Shown here: positions 46,761-59,300 of the stretch, in pieces
Position numbering within the stretch: the stretch's first letter is position 1
Layout of the letters: every line of letters begins with the position of its first letter
Source: Quillaja saponaria
Lineage: Eukaryota; Streptophyta; Magnoliopsida; Fabales; Quillajaceae
Reading direction: 5' to 3'
Assembly (NCBI GenBank): GCA_029379385.1
Contig: CM055618.1
Span: 3,420,134 to 3,484,133, forward strand
Length of the DNA: 64,000 nt
Program-made: the position numbers and the translations under genes
The notes under the pieces: model-generated
Database searches by the model: none
Seen by the model: only the letters and a program-made list of their open reading frames with translations
What the model was told of the DNA's origin: nothing

Positions 46761-48146
46761 ATTTCATGATTTGCTTGAAAAAAATACTAACTCCAGAATC
46801 AACAAAATGAAGAGGGCCGATTCTGTATTATATCAATTCAGGACATCACAGTTCAGATTGAAGGGTAGCTTGCACTATAATTAGCATGAATAAAAATATA
46901 TTTTGAATATGTTGTGCCATAAACAACTTACCTATTACTTGGGCCATAACCTCTTTTTAGTTGTATGTATACAAAATATTCCTTTATGGTTTTTGTAGTT
47001 TCTTTTTGAGAAAAGGTTGCAACTAAGATTGTAGTGAACAAGCTTGCCGTCCAATGCCTAGTGTAACAAAATATGTCCGAATTTCTTAATTACTAGCAAA
47101 ATGTGAGTATGGTTGCATCACTTTAATTTCCACTTGAATAGCTTTTCATGTTAAATTATTTCCAATGCAATATAAATTAACAATTATGTAAAGTACTCAA
47201 AATCAATTTCCAAGAGTAAACAGAGCACTTTAAACAGGTGTATGTGATGCATAAAATTTTGCAATTGCTTTCAATTTTAAATCTGTAAGATGCTGCAAAA
47301 GGAAAGTACAGTCAAAAGGACAAGCACTACTCAGTTGATCCCCTCTTATGATGCTCTTGCTGGTGATAAAAAAAAATGGCGGTGATCATCTTATATATGC
47401 TTAAGCTCTTAGTTTTTTTGGTAGCTACATACGTTAGGATTGTTTGAGGATCACCATTGATAGGCATTATAACATAACTAAAACATCAATTGCTATATTT
47501 ACTTTTACTTTACATGAAGATAACATCAAAAGAGAATAAGTGCTTGCATTACGATATACATTTTATTTCATTCTTTTTAACCAAAAACAAAATAATGCTT
47601 CCATATTTCAGCTTATCCAAATCATGACATAGATTACCAAACCAAGATATAGGATTGAAGAGAATTACTTTAAGAACCCTCCATAACCTAACCTACACTT
47701 TAATTTTATAACTTTCCATCTGAAGCACGATTAATTAAAAATTAGAGACTACTGAGAATAGTCCTTTTTGTGCTAGAAAATCCGGCCTATATTGGAACAC
47801 ACCTTACAGACTCCCCCACAAAGAGAGGGTGGGATTCTTACATCTGAGCGAGAGGTCAGACCAATCCCATTCATCCTGGTCCGTTCCGAAAGGATCTTGT
47901 TGAATGAATTGATCCATTATTGTAGACTTATTGGAGGATCCATTGGTGTGCATCTTGAACCTCAAAATGAATTTTATTTTCTTCAATTTCTTTTCAAGGC
48001 TCAAACTCTTCTTTGTTCTCTTGAAACTCCTCATGATTTTGCTACTACCCTTCAAAGGAATTCTCAGTGTCCCTCCAAATAAACATCATCCTTCTCCCTT
48101 TGCATATAATAAAAAACAAACTATTTGAATAATATGCAAATAACCC

Positions 48147-48175
48147 GTGCCATGAGGCACATGTCTCCCCACTAG
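48147..48175 (+). other. Helitron 3' end: hairpin and CTAG
   Basis: A 5-bp stem with a 4-base loop, then 11 bases to CTAG followed by T. Both order and spacing fit Helitron termini. Confidence 0.65.
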
Positions 48176-50347
48176 TATAAACTAAAAATAAGAATGCTAC
48201 AAGTTAGAAAGTTCAATTAGTCATAAGAACTTCATTTTCTACTAATTATGTTTTTGGTAGAAAAGAAAATTAATGTTACTAAAACTTCCTTCTTATTTGA
48301 AGATTTATATTTTTAGTAGTTAAATTATTTAAAAATTGTTTACAATGTTATGTCTTAGAATTTGAGAGTACCCCTTACTGGCCTATTTTTGTATTTTCTG
48401 TTTATTTTTTTGATAAATTAAATAAACATAAAATCAGTTTTTTTAGATTAGAATAGAGTTATTGTTTGCTCCTTCATTTCCCTCTCTCCTGCTCCTTTCT
48501 CATTCTCTATCTCCATTTCCAATTCCCTACCCTGCATCAATAGTTACAGTTTTTCTTTAATAATAAAATATACTCACTCATGGAAAACATGGGAACTCTA
48601 CGATAGGCATGGATGGTTGTACATTTCCTATTGAATGAAAACAAAATGCAAGTTTGATTAGCGTTCTTCTTTCCTTGTTTGACCGCTAGTCGTGCCTGAC
48701 TATGAGCATGATTTTATTAGTAAAGGGGAGGGAAAACCCAAAACAATTCTGCTTCACCGCTCCTCTTCTCTCCCCGCTCCCTCTTGCTTGGTTAGACTGA
48801 TTCAAGACATTTACCGGGAAAGCAGAAGCCCTTTTAAAAGAAGAAGGAAGCTCACCACTCACTGTGAAAGAGGAGAGAAAGGACTAGTTCTGCTCTAAAT
48901 GTAGTAATAGTATCATAAACATAGAACATCTTGCTCCAAATTGGGCCCACATAATAACAACTAATGCACACACATCAACCCTTGAGCTTCTCCATTGTTG
49001 GAATTCCATCCCACTCCCACCACCATCTCTTCCACTTATCCACTGTTAACAATAACGGGGGTGTTTAATTACGACGCAACATTAAAAAACAACAAATTCC
49101 AAAGTAGTAGTAAATAAAAGAGAGAAATGAGGGATTATAAAGAGAATACAAATACCTGTGGTGAAGGAAAAGAAAAGCAGAAAGCTGATAATTCTTCTAA
49201 TTTATACCTTCTTGTTAAGATACGTACGTTTATATAATAAAAATATAAGATATAAACTAAAAATAAGAATGCTACAAATTAGAAAGTATACAAGTCATAA
49301 GAACTTCATTTTATGCTAATTATGTTTGTGGTAGCTAGAAATGAAAATGTTACTAAAATTTTCATATCGTTTTACGATTTCATAATACCACTTTATTCTT
49401 CTCAACATGCAAATGAAACGAAAACTCAGTTAATTAGATGCATCTTTTTTGTATACCAATGCCTAAACAGGTGGCTTTTTAGAATAAATATATTGAAAAA
49501 TAAATTCAAGTTCTATTTTTTGGGGTGAAAATTGAAGGTGTAATCTCTTAAGTAGAGTTAAAAAGGGAAGTGACTATATATAGTAACATATATCTGCAAT
49601 CAATAAAAAAGAGAACAAAGTGATTGACTAGTGACATTTAATCTCTTAAGTAAACCGAAAGATGTACATTTTGGGTCACCATCTTCTTTTGAAAAAGTTC
49701 TTCATTTTTCCACTAGAAAAGTAATCCTACTAAATTGACTGTCAACAAGCTACCAAGAAAGATTAAGATTGGAACGAAGGAAAGTAATTTTTACAAGGAA
49801 AATAAAGAAATTAATTAAGCTTTTCTTGCTTTGTTTTTTTATGCATTTTTTAGAGGTCATATTTTTCAATTTGGAGAAGATAAAAGAGGAATTGTAAAGT
49901 TGTTCTCCAATCCACTTGAATTTCTATTTTCTATTACTAGCCGTACATGTATATGGAGGGAAAAAAAATAGTGATGTGAAGGGAAGACCAAAGACCAAGA
50001 CCCTTCGATCTATTCTATATTTCTATCTATCATTAAGGGCAAGGAAAGCGAGAAGACCTTCAATTCCTGGTCCAAAAAGCTTTTCTTGTAACCTTGTCTA
50101 CCTTAATCTTTAATAAGGTTTTCTGTTTGTCGTTCGCACAGGTCTTGGTGTCTTTTTGGTAAAAAGCCAGAAAAGTAGTTTCAGTGATATTCATTTCTTT
50201 CGTAATCAGTCTGTACTAAGATTCCCGGGAGCCTTTTCTTTTCAATTGTGCTTCCTTTGTGGCTAAGAAATCCCTTCTCTTATTTGGTGAGCTAATTCAA
50301 GCTTAACTGGGGTTTTGACAGAATGGTTTTCTATTGACAGAGACGAA
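48176..50347. other. Region upstream of the helicase gene
   Basis: No firm gene is seen. A direct repeat of about 115 bases occurs at 48176-48295 and 49252-49368. A 68-codon frame at 48692-48898 and a short 65-codon frame at 49916-50113 lack family resemblance. The promoter and 5' UTR of the gene at 50348 must lie in the last part, but I could not fix a TATA box or a transcription start. Confidence 0.55.
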
Positions 50348-53300
50348 ATGATGGAAGGTGAAAGTTCAAGCAGGAATATTAGGGCAATTGCTAACGATTC
50401 AGGCTTCACTGATATCATATTCTCATGGTCTCTTGAAGACATTTTCAATGAAAATCTGTACAAGGACCAGGTCAGTTTACATTCCCCATAAATTTTTACC
50501 CATGTTCTTTTGGATTTGGTGAAAATTTTGCTTTGCAGATTCTGGGAAAAAGAATAACACTTCTGTAAATTTACGCTATACTACAATACCAGTAGCTTCC
50601 GGAGTACTTATCGAAGAGTAGTCTTTTGTAGTTGTGATTATGACTTCAGAATATAAAATAATCTGTTCAAATATGCTGTAACGGGCCTAGCCCAAGCCCA
50701 CATATCAGTATATGTAGGTTGTTCGGGTTGGTGTCTCGTCATAGCCAATGGTCTAGCTTAATAAAATTAATGACATTAATTAGTTGAAAGTTGGTCTAGC
50801 ATCAATTAGTTTTTGCCTGTTTCCTTGACGTTATTTTAGTTAGTCTTATGATGATATGTTAATTTGATGGCTAAGATCAGTTTTTTCCAGTAAGCATATT
50901 TCTGTGACAATGAGAATTTGAATTTCATTGATCACTTTTACAGATTTATATATTTACTTTTTTAAGACTTTAACCCTGAACTCAAAATTTAGAAAAGATT
51001 CTCATGTGAAGTACTTTGGTAGGAGATTATCTAAAAATTGATGTACTAGAGGCAGCTTTTGCCAATGATGAGCAAAAATATAGTAATTATAATCAATCTC
51101 AATCAAATGTTTAAAATATTTACACGTAATATAGAATCTCCCAGGCTTCTATAATGCACGGTGCAGACCGTTCTGAACTTTTAAACTTTGTCTTATACTT
51201 GGTAGCATCTGTATGTAAATTCATTCTCCATTTTAAACTGAATTCTTATGTTTTTTTTTTCTCAGGTGGAAAACATTGCACAATCATTTGAATCTATTCA
51301 CCATTATCGTGGATCATTTGTATACCCTTTATTTGAAGAAACCCGAGCACAACTGTGCTCAAGTATGGAAATCATCTCTGAAGCACCTTTTGGGGAAGTT
51401 GTTGCGCTTGAGGAGTCCAAGCCATTTGGGGCGAAATTATATGATGTCAAAATAGATTGCTGGAAAAACAGGTTCACTGATCGTGGGAAGGAACCTTACA
51501 AAACATTACCTGGAGATGTTTTTGTTTTGACAGATTCTAAACCAGAAACTGTGCATGATTTACAAAGGGTGGGAAGGTCATGGACTTTTTTGTCAGTTTC
51601 TAAAATCACGGAGGATGAGAACGAGGATGTCACATCTACTTATTTCAAAGTTAATGCATTTAAGGAAATTGATCCCAATGAATGGAAGCAAAAATCTCTA
51701 TTTGTAGTTTTCTTGATAAATATAACTCCAAACAGGAGAATTTGGAGTGCACTACACATATCTGGAAATTTGCAGCTAAACAAGGAAATTTTGTGCACAG
51801 ATAACTTGGTAAGAAACTTTGTTTAGAATTATTGGGATTTATAAGAAGATTTAGTGATGCATTCACTTATGTAGTCCCGTCCAACAGAAATCTAATTAGT
51901 CTTAAATTCACTCCCTGGTCTATACAATGGTTTTGCTAGTTGTCTAATTTAAATTGATTGAGATTACTAATTAGGCCTTTTATTGATGTATTTATGCTAT
52001 ATAACAGGTTAGTCAGACTTGTGATTACTGTTCTCCAGTAAAAGATGAAAATTTTCTTGAAAGAGAATCATCAAAATTGAATAAATCTCAACATGAGGCA
52101 ATTCTTGCATGCCTCTCTACAGTTCAATGCTGTCACAAATCTACTCTGGAGCTTATTTGGGGGCCACCAGGGACAGGAAAAACCAAAACTTTGAGTACGT
52201 TACTCTTTATTCTATTGAAAATGAATTTTAAGGTTCTTACTTGTGCCCCAACAAATGTTGCGATTAAAGAAGTGGCATCCCGCCTGCTGACATTAAAGAA
52301 AGAATCATTTAAAATGGGACCTGAAGTTTTATTCTGTTCACTGGGAGACATGCTACTGTTTGGCAATAATGAGCGGCTCAAAGTTGGTTCTGAGATTGAA
52401 GATATATATTTGGATTATCGTGTCAAACAGCTCTCTGAGTGCTTTGCACCATCGACTGGCTGGAGGATGTGTTTTACATCCTTGATTGATTTACTTGAAC
52501 ACTGTGTTTCTCAGTATCATATATTTCTTGAAAATGAATTGATAAAGGAGAAAGAACACTTGGACGCAAGTGAAATCAAAGTGAAAAAAGCCATTAACAG
52601 TTCTGAAGGTGGGAAGAAAGGTCGCAAATCTTTCCTTCAGTTTTTGAGAGAAAGATTTGTTTCTGTAGTATTACCTCTCAGAAACTGTGTTTCTATCTTA
52701 TGTACACACATAGCAAAAAGTTACATTCTGGAACACAACTTTGATAACATGGTACACCTTATTGAGATACTTGACTCATTCAAAGCTCTATTATTTCAAG
52801 ATACTGCAGTTTCTGAACTAGTGGAGGATGTTTTTTCTCTTCCACAATTGTTGGAAAGTTCTTCTCTTTCATTCACTGATATGCCTTACCTGTTGTATAT
52901 GATGAGAACTGATTGCCTATCTGTTTTGAATACTCTTAAACAATCCCTTGGTAAGCTTGACCTTCCAAGTTCTATGAGCAAAGAATCAATTCAAGAATTC
53001 TGTTTCCGGACATCTTCATTGATCTTTGCCACTGCTTCCAGTTCCTATAAGCTTCATTTCGTGAAAATGGAGCCACTGAACATTTTGGTTATTGATGAAG
53101 CTGCACAGTTAAAAGAATGTGAATCATTAATACCTCTACTACTTCCGGGTATAAGGCATGCAATTCTTGTTGGAGATGAGTGCCAGTTACCTGCAACGGT
53201 CAGAAGCAATGTATGTTGTCTGTAGATACTTATTTCTTTCTGTACATGCTCTACAGCTTTTTCTCTTACTAGCTATGTTTTAAACTTTCTTTTTCTTATG

Positions 53301-56300
53301 TTCATTGATGATTAACTTACCTATTCTCTCCTTTTTCTGGTGAAGGTATCTCAAGAAGCTGGTTTTGGGAGAAGCTTATTTGAGAGGTTAAGCTTGTTGG
53401 ATCACTCAAAGCACCTTCTCAATATACAGTACCGAATGCATCCTTCAATAAGTTTCTTTCCAAATTCTTACTTTTACTTGAACCAAATCATTGATGCTCC
53501 TAATGTTAAGAGAAAGAGTTATGAAAAGCTTTATCTTCCATTGCCAATGTTTGGTCCCTATTCGTTCATAAACATAGTTGGAGGGAGAGAAGAGCTAGAT
53601 GACGCCGGACGTAGTCGAAGAAATATGATTGAGGTAGCCATTGTGATGAAAATACTGAAGAAATTGCATAAAGGTATTTCTATCTCACAATGTTGTTGGA
53701 GGGACAGTGTTTATGTATATGCAACAAATTCTGTTGTTTACCATTTATGTTCTATTTCTTTTAATGTTTCTTGCGAAGTAAGTTATAATTGGTTCTTGTG
53801 CTTTTGTCTGGTCTGCAGCATATGTCTCCCCAAAAGTGAAGCTCAGCATTGGTGTAGTATCTCCATACGCTGCTCAAGTTGTTTCAATTCAAGAGAAACT
53901 TGGTAAGAAGTACGATGCCCATGACGGATTTGTTGTGAATGTGAAATCAATTGATGGCTTCCAGGGTGGGGAACATGATATTATTATAATATCAACTGTA
54001 AGGACAAATAGCAGGGCTTCACTTGAGTTCATTTCTAATCCACAGAGAACAAATGTTGCTCTTACTAGGGCTAGGTACAGTCTACTAGAAGCTTTTTATA
54101 TAAGTTTGCAATATTGTCTTATCTATGTAGTCAAACTGGTAGTTCTTCGATATTTCCAGGCACTGCCTCTGGATTTTGGGGAGCGAAAGGACTCTAGCTA
54201 GCGATGAAGCTGTTTGGGAAGCCATACTGCTTGATGCTAAGAACCGTCAATGTTTCTTTAATGCTGATGAAGATAAAGACATGGCGAAAGCAATATTGGA
54301 TGTAAAGAAAGAATTAGATCAATTTGATGATTTGCTTAATAAAGATAGTGTCCTTTTCAGAAGTGCTAGGTGGAAGGTATATAGATTTCAGAAATTAAGG
54401 TTGTAAATTTTTACTTCTTATTTCTAGGGTTGATATGTTTATTAACTGGAATCTTTTGTTTGTATAAGTTTATCTTCCCATTCCCACACATTCTATATCT
54501 GCAGGTTCTTTTCAGTGATAATTTTCTTAAATCATTTAAAAAGTTGAGGTCAGATAGGACAAAGAAGTCAGTTGTAAACCTTTTACTGAAGCTTTCCAGT
54601 GGCTGGAGGCCTAAGAAGGGGAACATGGACTCATTTTGTGGAAGTTCATTGCAAATCTTGAAGCGTTTTAGGGTTGAAGGTCTCTATCTCATGTGTTCAA
54701 TAGACATAGTAAAAGAATCAAGGTATATTCAAGTGTTGAAGATATGGGACATTTTGTCTCCAGAGGATATTCCTAAATTGGAGAAGCGTCTTGATGGTAT
54801 ATTTGGGAGATATACCGATGATTTTATCAATCACTGCAAAGAAAAATGTCTTGAGGGGTACGTACAATCTGTTGCACTCTTATAGCCTATAGGCCTTTAA
54901 CTGTTATCTCTAAATCTTGAATTTCGTGTGACCCTTTGTTCTGGTTGGCTAGTTGCAAGCATTTTATGTAGGATTGGTTAAAATTAATTTCATCTTTTTG
55001 GCTTGTGTATTTGTTCTAGGAATTTGGAAGTTCCAATGAGTTGGAGAACCTCTGTAGATGTTATCCGTTTTAGAGATCTCACTAATGTTGATAATGAGGA
55101 CGAGTTAAGCATTTCTGGGTCTGAAGGAAGAAGTTATGTTGAAAATTCAAAGGTTGGAGAGAGCTTGTTGCTGATGAAATTCTACTCCCTGTCGTCAAGT
55201 GTTGTGAGCCACTTGCTTTCTGACCGTGATGGTCTGGAACTGGATCTTCCCTTTGAAGTAACAGATGAAGAGTTGGAGATGATCCTCTATCCAAAAAGTA
55301 CTTTTATACTTGGACGTTCTGGTACCGGCAAAACTACTGTATTGACCATGAAGTTATTTCAGAAAGAGAAATTGCACCAAATGGCTTCTGAAGCATTTTA
55401 TGGAACCAACAGAATTGCTCCTTCATGTTCAAGTAAAGGAAAGGAAGTTGAGGAAGACACTGAAGAGAGTAAACTACCTGTCTTGCGCCAGATTTTTGTG
55501 ACTGTGAGTCCTAAATTATGTCATGCAGTGAAACATCATGTTACTCGATTGAAAAGGTGTGTGGCTTGTTCCCATTACTATTTTCTCTATTGCTGTTCTC
55601 TCACCTACTTCCTTGATGAAACATTGGACAATGCAACAAATGATATTCTTATAACCTCATGTATGGTATATCCTCCTCTTCTACTCACTGGATTTATGTA
55701 AAGCAGTGTCTATGTTGTGGATGATAATCGGAGGATTTGAATGGCAGATTGGATGCTTTATTACCTCATTCCAAAAATTATTTCAAGGAATTCCTAAATT
55801 TCTCCATTATTTTCTGTTCTATTATAGTTAAAATGTGCCAATTTTTATCTTTACCTGTATTTACTTTTCTAACTTTGCTGCACGCAGGTCTATATGTGAT
55901 GATACTTTTCCCATGGAAAGCTGTTCAAATGACATGGAAGATTTTGATGATGCAACTATACAATTTAAGAATATTCCAGATTCTTTTATTGATGTTTCAC
56001 CCAACTCATATCCTCTTGTGATAACATTTCACAAGTTCTTGATGATGCTTGATGGGACTTTGGGTAATTCATACTTTGAGAGATTTCCTGGCCTGAGGAA
56101 TCATGCTAGTGATCAAAATCACGGTTTAAGGTCAGTTTCCATAGAGACCTTTATAAGAATGAGGGAGGTGAATTTTGATAGGTTTACTTCATCCTATTGG
56201 CCACATTTCAATTCTCAATTTATTAGGAAGCTTGATTCATGTGGAGTCTTCACTGAGATTATATCTCATATAAAAGGTAGTCCACAAACAGCAGAAACAT

Positions 56301-59300
56301 GTGATGGTAAGCTCAGTCGCGAGGACTATGTTCTTTTATCGGAAAGCCGGGCATCTAGTTTAAGCAGACAGATGCGAGAGAAGATATATGATATTTTTCA
56401 GGATTATGAAAAAATGAAGATGAAAAATGGTGAGTTTGATTTAGCAGATCTCGTTATTGACCTACATCGTCGGCTGAGGCTCGAAAAATATAAGGGTCTT
56501 GAAATGGATTTTGTGTATATTGATGAGGTGCAAGACCTTACTATGAGTCAAATTGCTTTATTTAAATATATCAGCCAGAATGTGGAAGAGGGCTTTGTTT
56601 TCTCTGGGGATACAGCACAAACAATCGCAAGGGGAATTGATTTTAGGTTCCAAGATATACGATGTCTATTCTACCAGAAGTTTGTATTGGAATCTAGAAG
56701 CAGTACAAATGATGAATTGAAGGAGAAAGCTAAAATTTCAGATATTTTTCATTTGAGTCAAAATTTTCGTACCCATGCTGGAGTTCTCAGATTATCACAG
56801 AGCATCATTGAACTTCTCTATCGATTTTTTCCTCAGTCTATCGATGTCTTGAAACCTGAGACCAGTTTCATATATGGGGAAGCTCCAGTTTTGCTTGAAT
56901 CTGGAAATAGTGAGAATGCAATTGTAAAAATTTTTGGAAATAGTGAAAATATAGGCGGAAAAATTGTTGGTTTTGGAGCAGAGCAAGTAATATTGGTACG
57001 GGATGATGGTGCTCGGAAGGAAATCCTAAACTATGTTGGAAAACATGCTCTTGTTCTAACTATTTTAGAGTGCAAGGGCCTTGAGTTCCAGGTTGTTCTA
57101 ATGTAATAATTTAATTTAATTTCTAAATATTTCAATGATCTTAGTAATATTTGCTTCTATTTCTTGTAGGATGTACTGCTCTACAACTTTTTTGGCTCAT
57201 CACCTTTTAAAAATAAATGGAGGGTGATATACGAGTACATGAAGGAACAAGATTTGGTAAACTCCACTGCAGCTATGTCCTATCCAAGATTCAATGAATC
57301 TAAACACAGTCTATTGTGCTCCGAACTTAAACAGCTATATGTGGCTGTCACTCGTACAAGGCAGAGATTATGGATCTGCGAGAATATTGAGGATTTTTCT
57401 AAACCAATGTTTGACTACTGGAAAAAAAAGTTTCTTGTTCAATCCAGACAACTGGATGATTCACTTGCTCAGGCAATGCAAGTTGCAAGCACTCCAGAGG
57501 AGTGGAAGTTGCGGGGCATAAAGGTTATTGTTATTTGTGTTCTGATTAATTTAATATCTTATTCTTTGATTTCAAGTTTGAATAAGCTTTGCTATATACT
57601 GCTTCCAAGTATTTATCCAGATCTCTTCAAATTTGATTCTCTTCATTGATGTGTTGCTGCGGTATATGTTGAATGGTAAAAACTATTATTTTGATGTTGT
57701 TAGTTCTATGCCATTGTTGTTGCACTTCAAATGTGGTTTTAGTTGAGGACAATGCAGATCAATTGTGCTTCTATCTCTGGGAAAGACATTTTTCTATGTA
57801 ATTGATGCCTAAGCCTTTTCAATGTTTTTCAGCTTTTCCATGAATGCAATTATGAAATGGCAACAATGTGTTTTGAAAGAGCTGGTGACACATATTGGGA
57901 GAGAAGGTCTAAAGCTTCTGGTCTTAGAGCTACTGCTGACCTCATGCGCAGTACTCGCAACACTGATGATGCAAATGCAATCCTTAGGGAAGCTGCTGAT
58001 TTATTTGAGTCAATAGGAAAGGCCGATTCTGCGGCAGAGTGTTTTTCTGACGTTGGCGATTATGAAAAAGCGGGTATGGATTTGGTTTCTGTTACCGTTA
58101 GCTGATTAGATTCTGCCTTCATTTTATGCGTCAGGAGCATACTGTATCAGAATTTTGAACCTTAATAGATTTTAGTATTACTTGAAGTTTTGGATGAAGG
58201 CTGGAGTGCTTAAAGGGATATGGGAATTACATGTCATCATTTTAAGTTGTGATGATATGCTGCAAATTGGTTAGTTTCTGGATCATCTATCCTTATGATT
58301 TGGATAGTGTTAAAAATGATTATGAAAAACAATTTGAGAGAATTAATATTGATATAATCAAGTGTACGCTCATCATAGAAATAGGTCTATAAACTTTACT
58401 AGATATTGTAATGTGTCCTGTTACTATTACTTGAGCTTATTTTCTAATTTCTATAACTAGCTGTGACATGGAAAATGGATTTATCTACTCTACTAATTTG
58501 GAGAATATAACATGTAAATGACTGGTAAGTTCTTTATGAACCGATGGATAAGAATTTTCACAATTTCACCTTCATGAGTACTTTTAAATTATACTTATAT
58601 TTAATACATAAAACTGTCCGTGACATAGAAAATGGTTGTATATACTCGAAATAATTCTGAAGAAAATCAAAAAATTGACAGTAAGTTAACTGGGGACAGG
58701 TAAGAATTTGGAGATTTTCCCCATACTGCGTTTGAATTTGTAGGATGGCAGGAGCGAGATGAGATAGAGAACAGGATGTCAAAAATTATTTGTAGTCCAC
58801 ATAAGTTTAAGATATTTTAATCTCTAAATAATTAATTATTTTACTGTTTACAGGTAAGCTTTACTTGGAGAAATCTTGTGATCCTGATTTAAAAAGAGCA
58901 GGGGATTGTTTTTCTCTAGCAGGATGCTGTGAGCTTGCAGCACAAGTCTATGCAAGGGGTAATTTCTTCTCCGACTGTTTGACAGTTTGTGCAGAAGGAA
59001 GATTGTTCGATGTTGGTTTGGATTACATTCAACACTGGAGACAAATTGAAACTACTGCTGCTGGAGTGATTAGAAGGCATGAACTTGATAAAATTGAACA
59101 GAACTTTCTGGAACGCTGTGCTCTTCATTATTATCAACTTAAAGATACTAGATCCATGATGAGATTTGTTAAAGCTTTTCGGTCAATGGATTTGATGCGT
59201 GAATTCTTAAGGTCTTCAGGTCTATTTGATGAGCTCCTTTTGTTGGAAGAAGAATCGGGGAACTTTCTGGAGGCAGCAAACATTGCAAAGCTAAGGGGTG

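Larger units (their letters stand above)
45515..48175 (+). mobile_element. Helitron copy 2 with an RPA-like gene and a 3' terminus
   Basis: The inverted homologue of 16753-15215 plus 3373-2887. It carries an RPA70-like pseudogene and ends with a short hairpin (GTGCC-ATGA-GGCAC, 48147-48160), an 11-base spacer and CTAG (48172-48175) followed by T. This is the standard Helitron 3' end. The 5' end is not recognisable because a SIRE-like LTR abuts it. No Rep/helicase gene was found, so the copy is non-autonomous. Confidence 0.65.

Noticed and set aside
47792..48128. Overlapping frames on both strands near the Helitron end.
   Set aside because: Neither strand gives a recognisable domain or conserved motif; both lie in Helitron filler sequence.
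48692..48898. 68-codon frame upstream of the helicase gene, with Arg/Lys-rich text.
   Set aside because: No homology recognised, no supporting splice or codon-use signal; left as non-coding.
55082..55294. Antisense frame over exon 8 of the helicase gene (also 58916-59137, 59654-59986, 60241-60486).
   Set aside because: Shadows of the real coding strand with no independent motifs.
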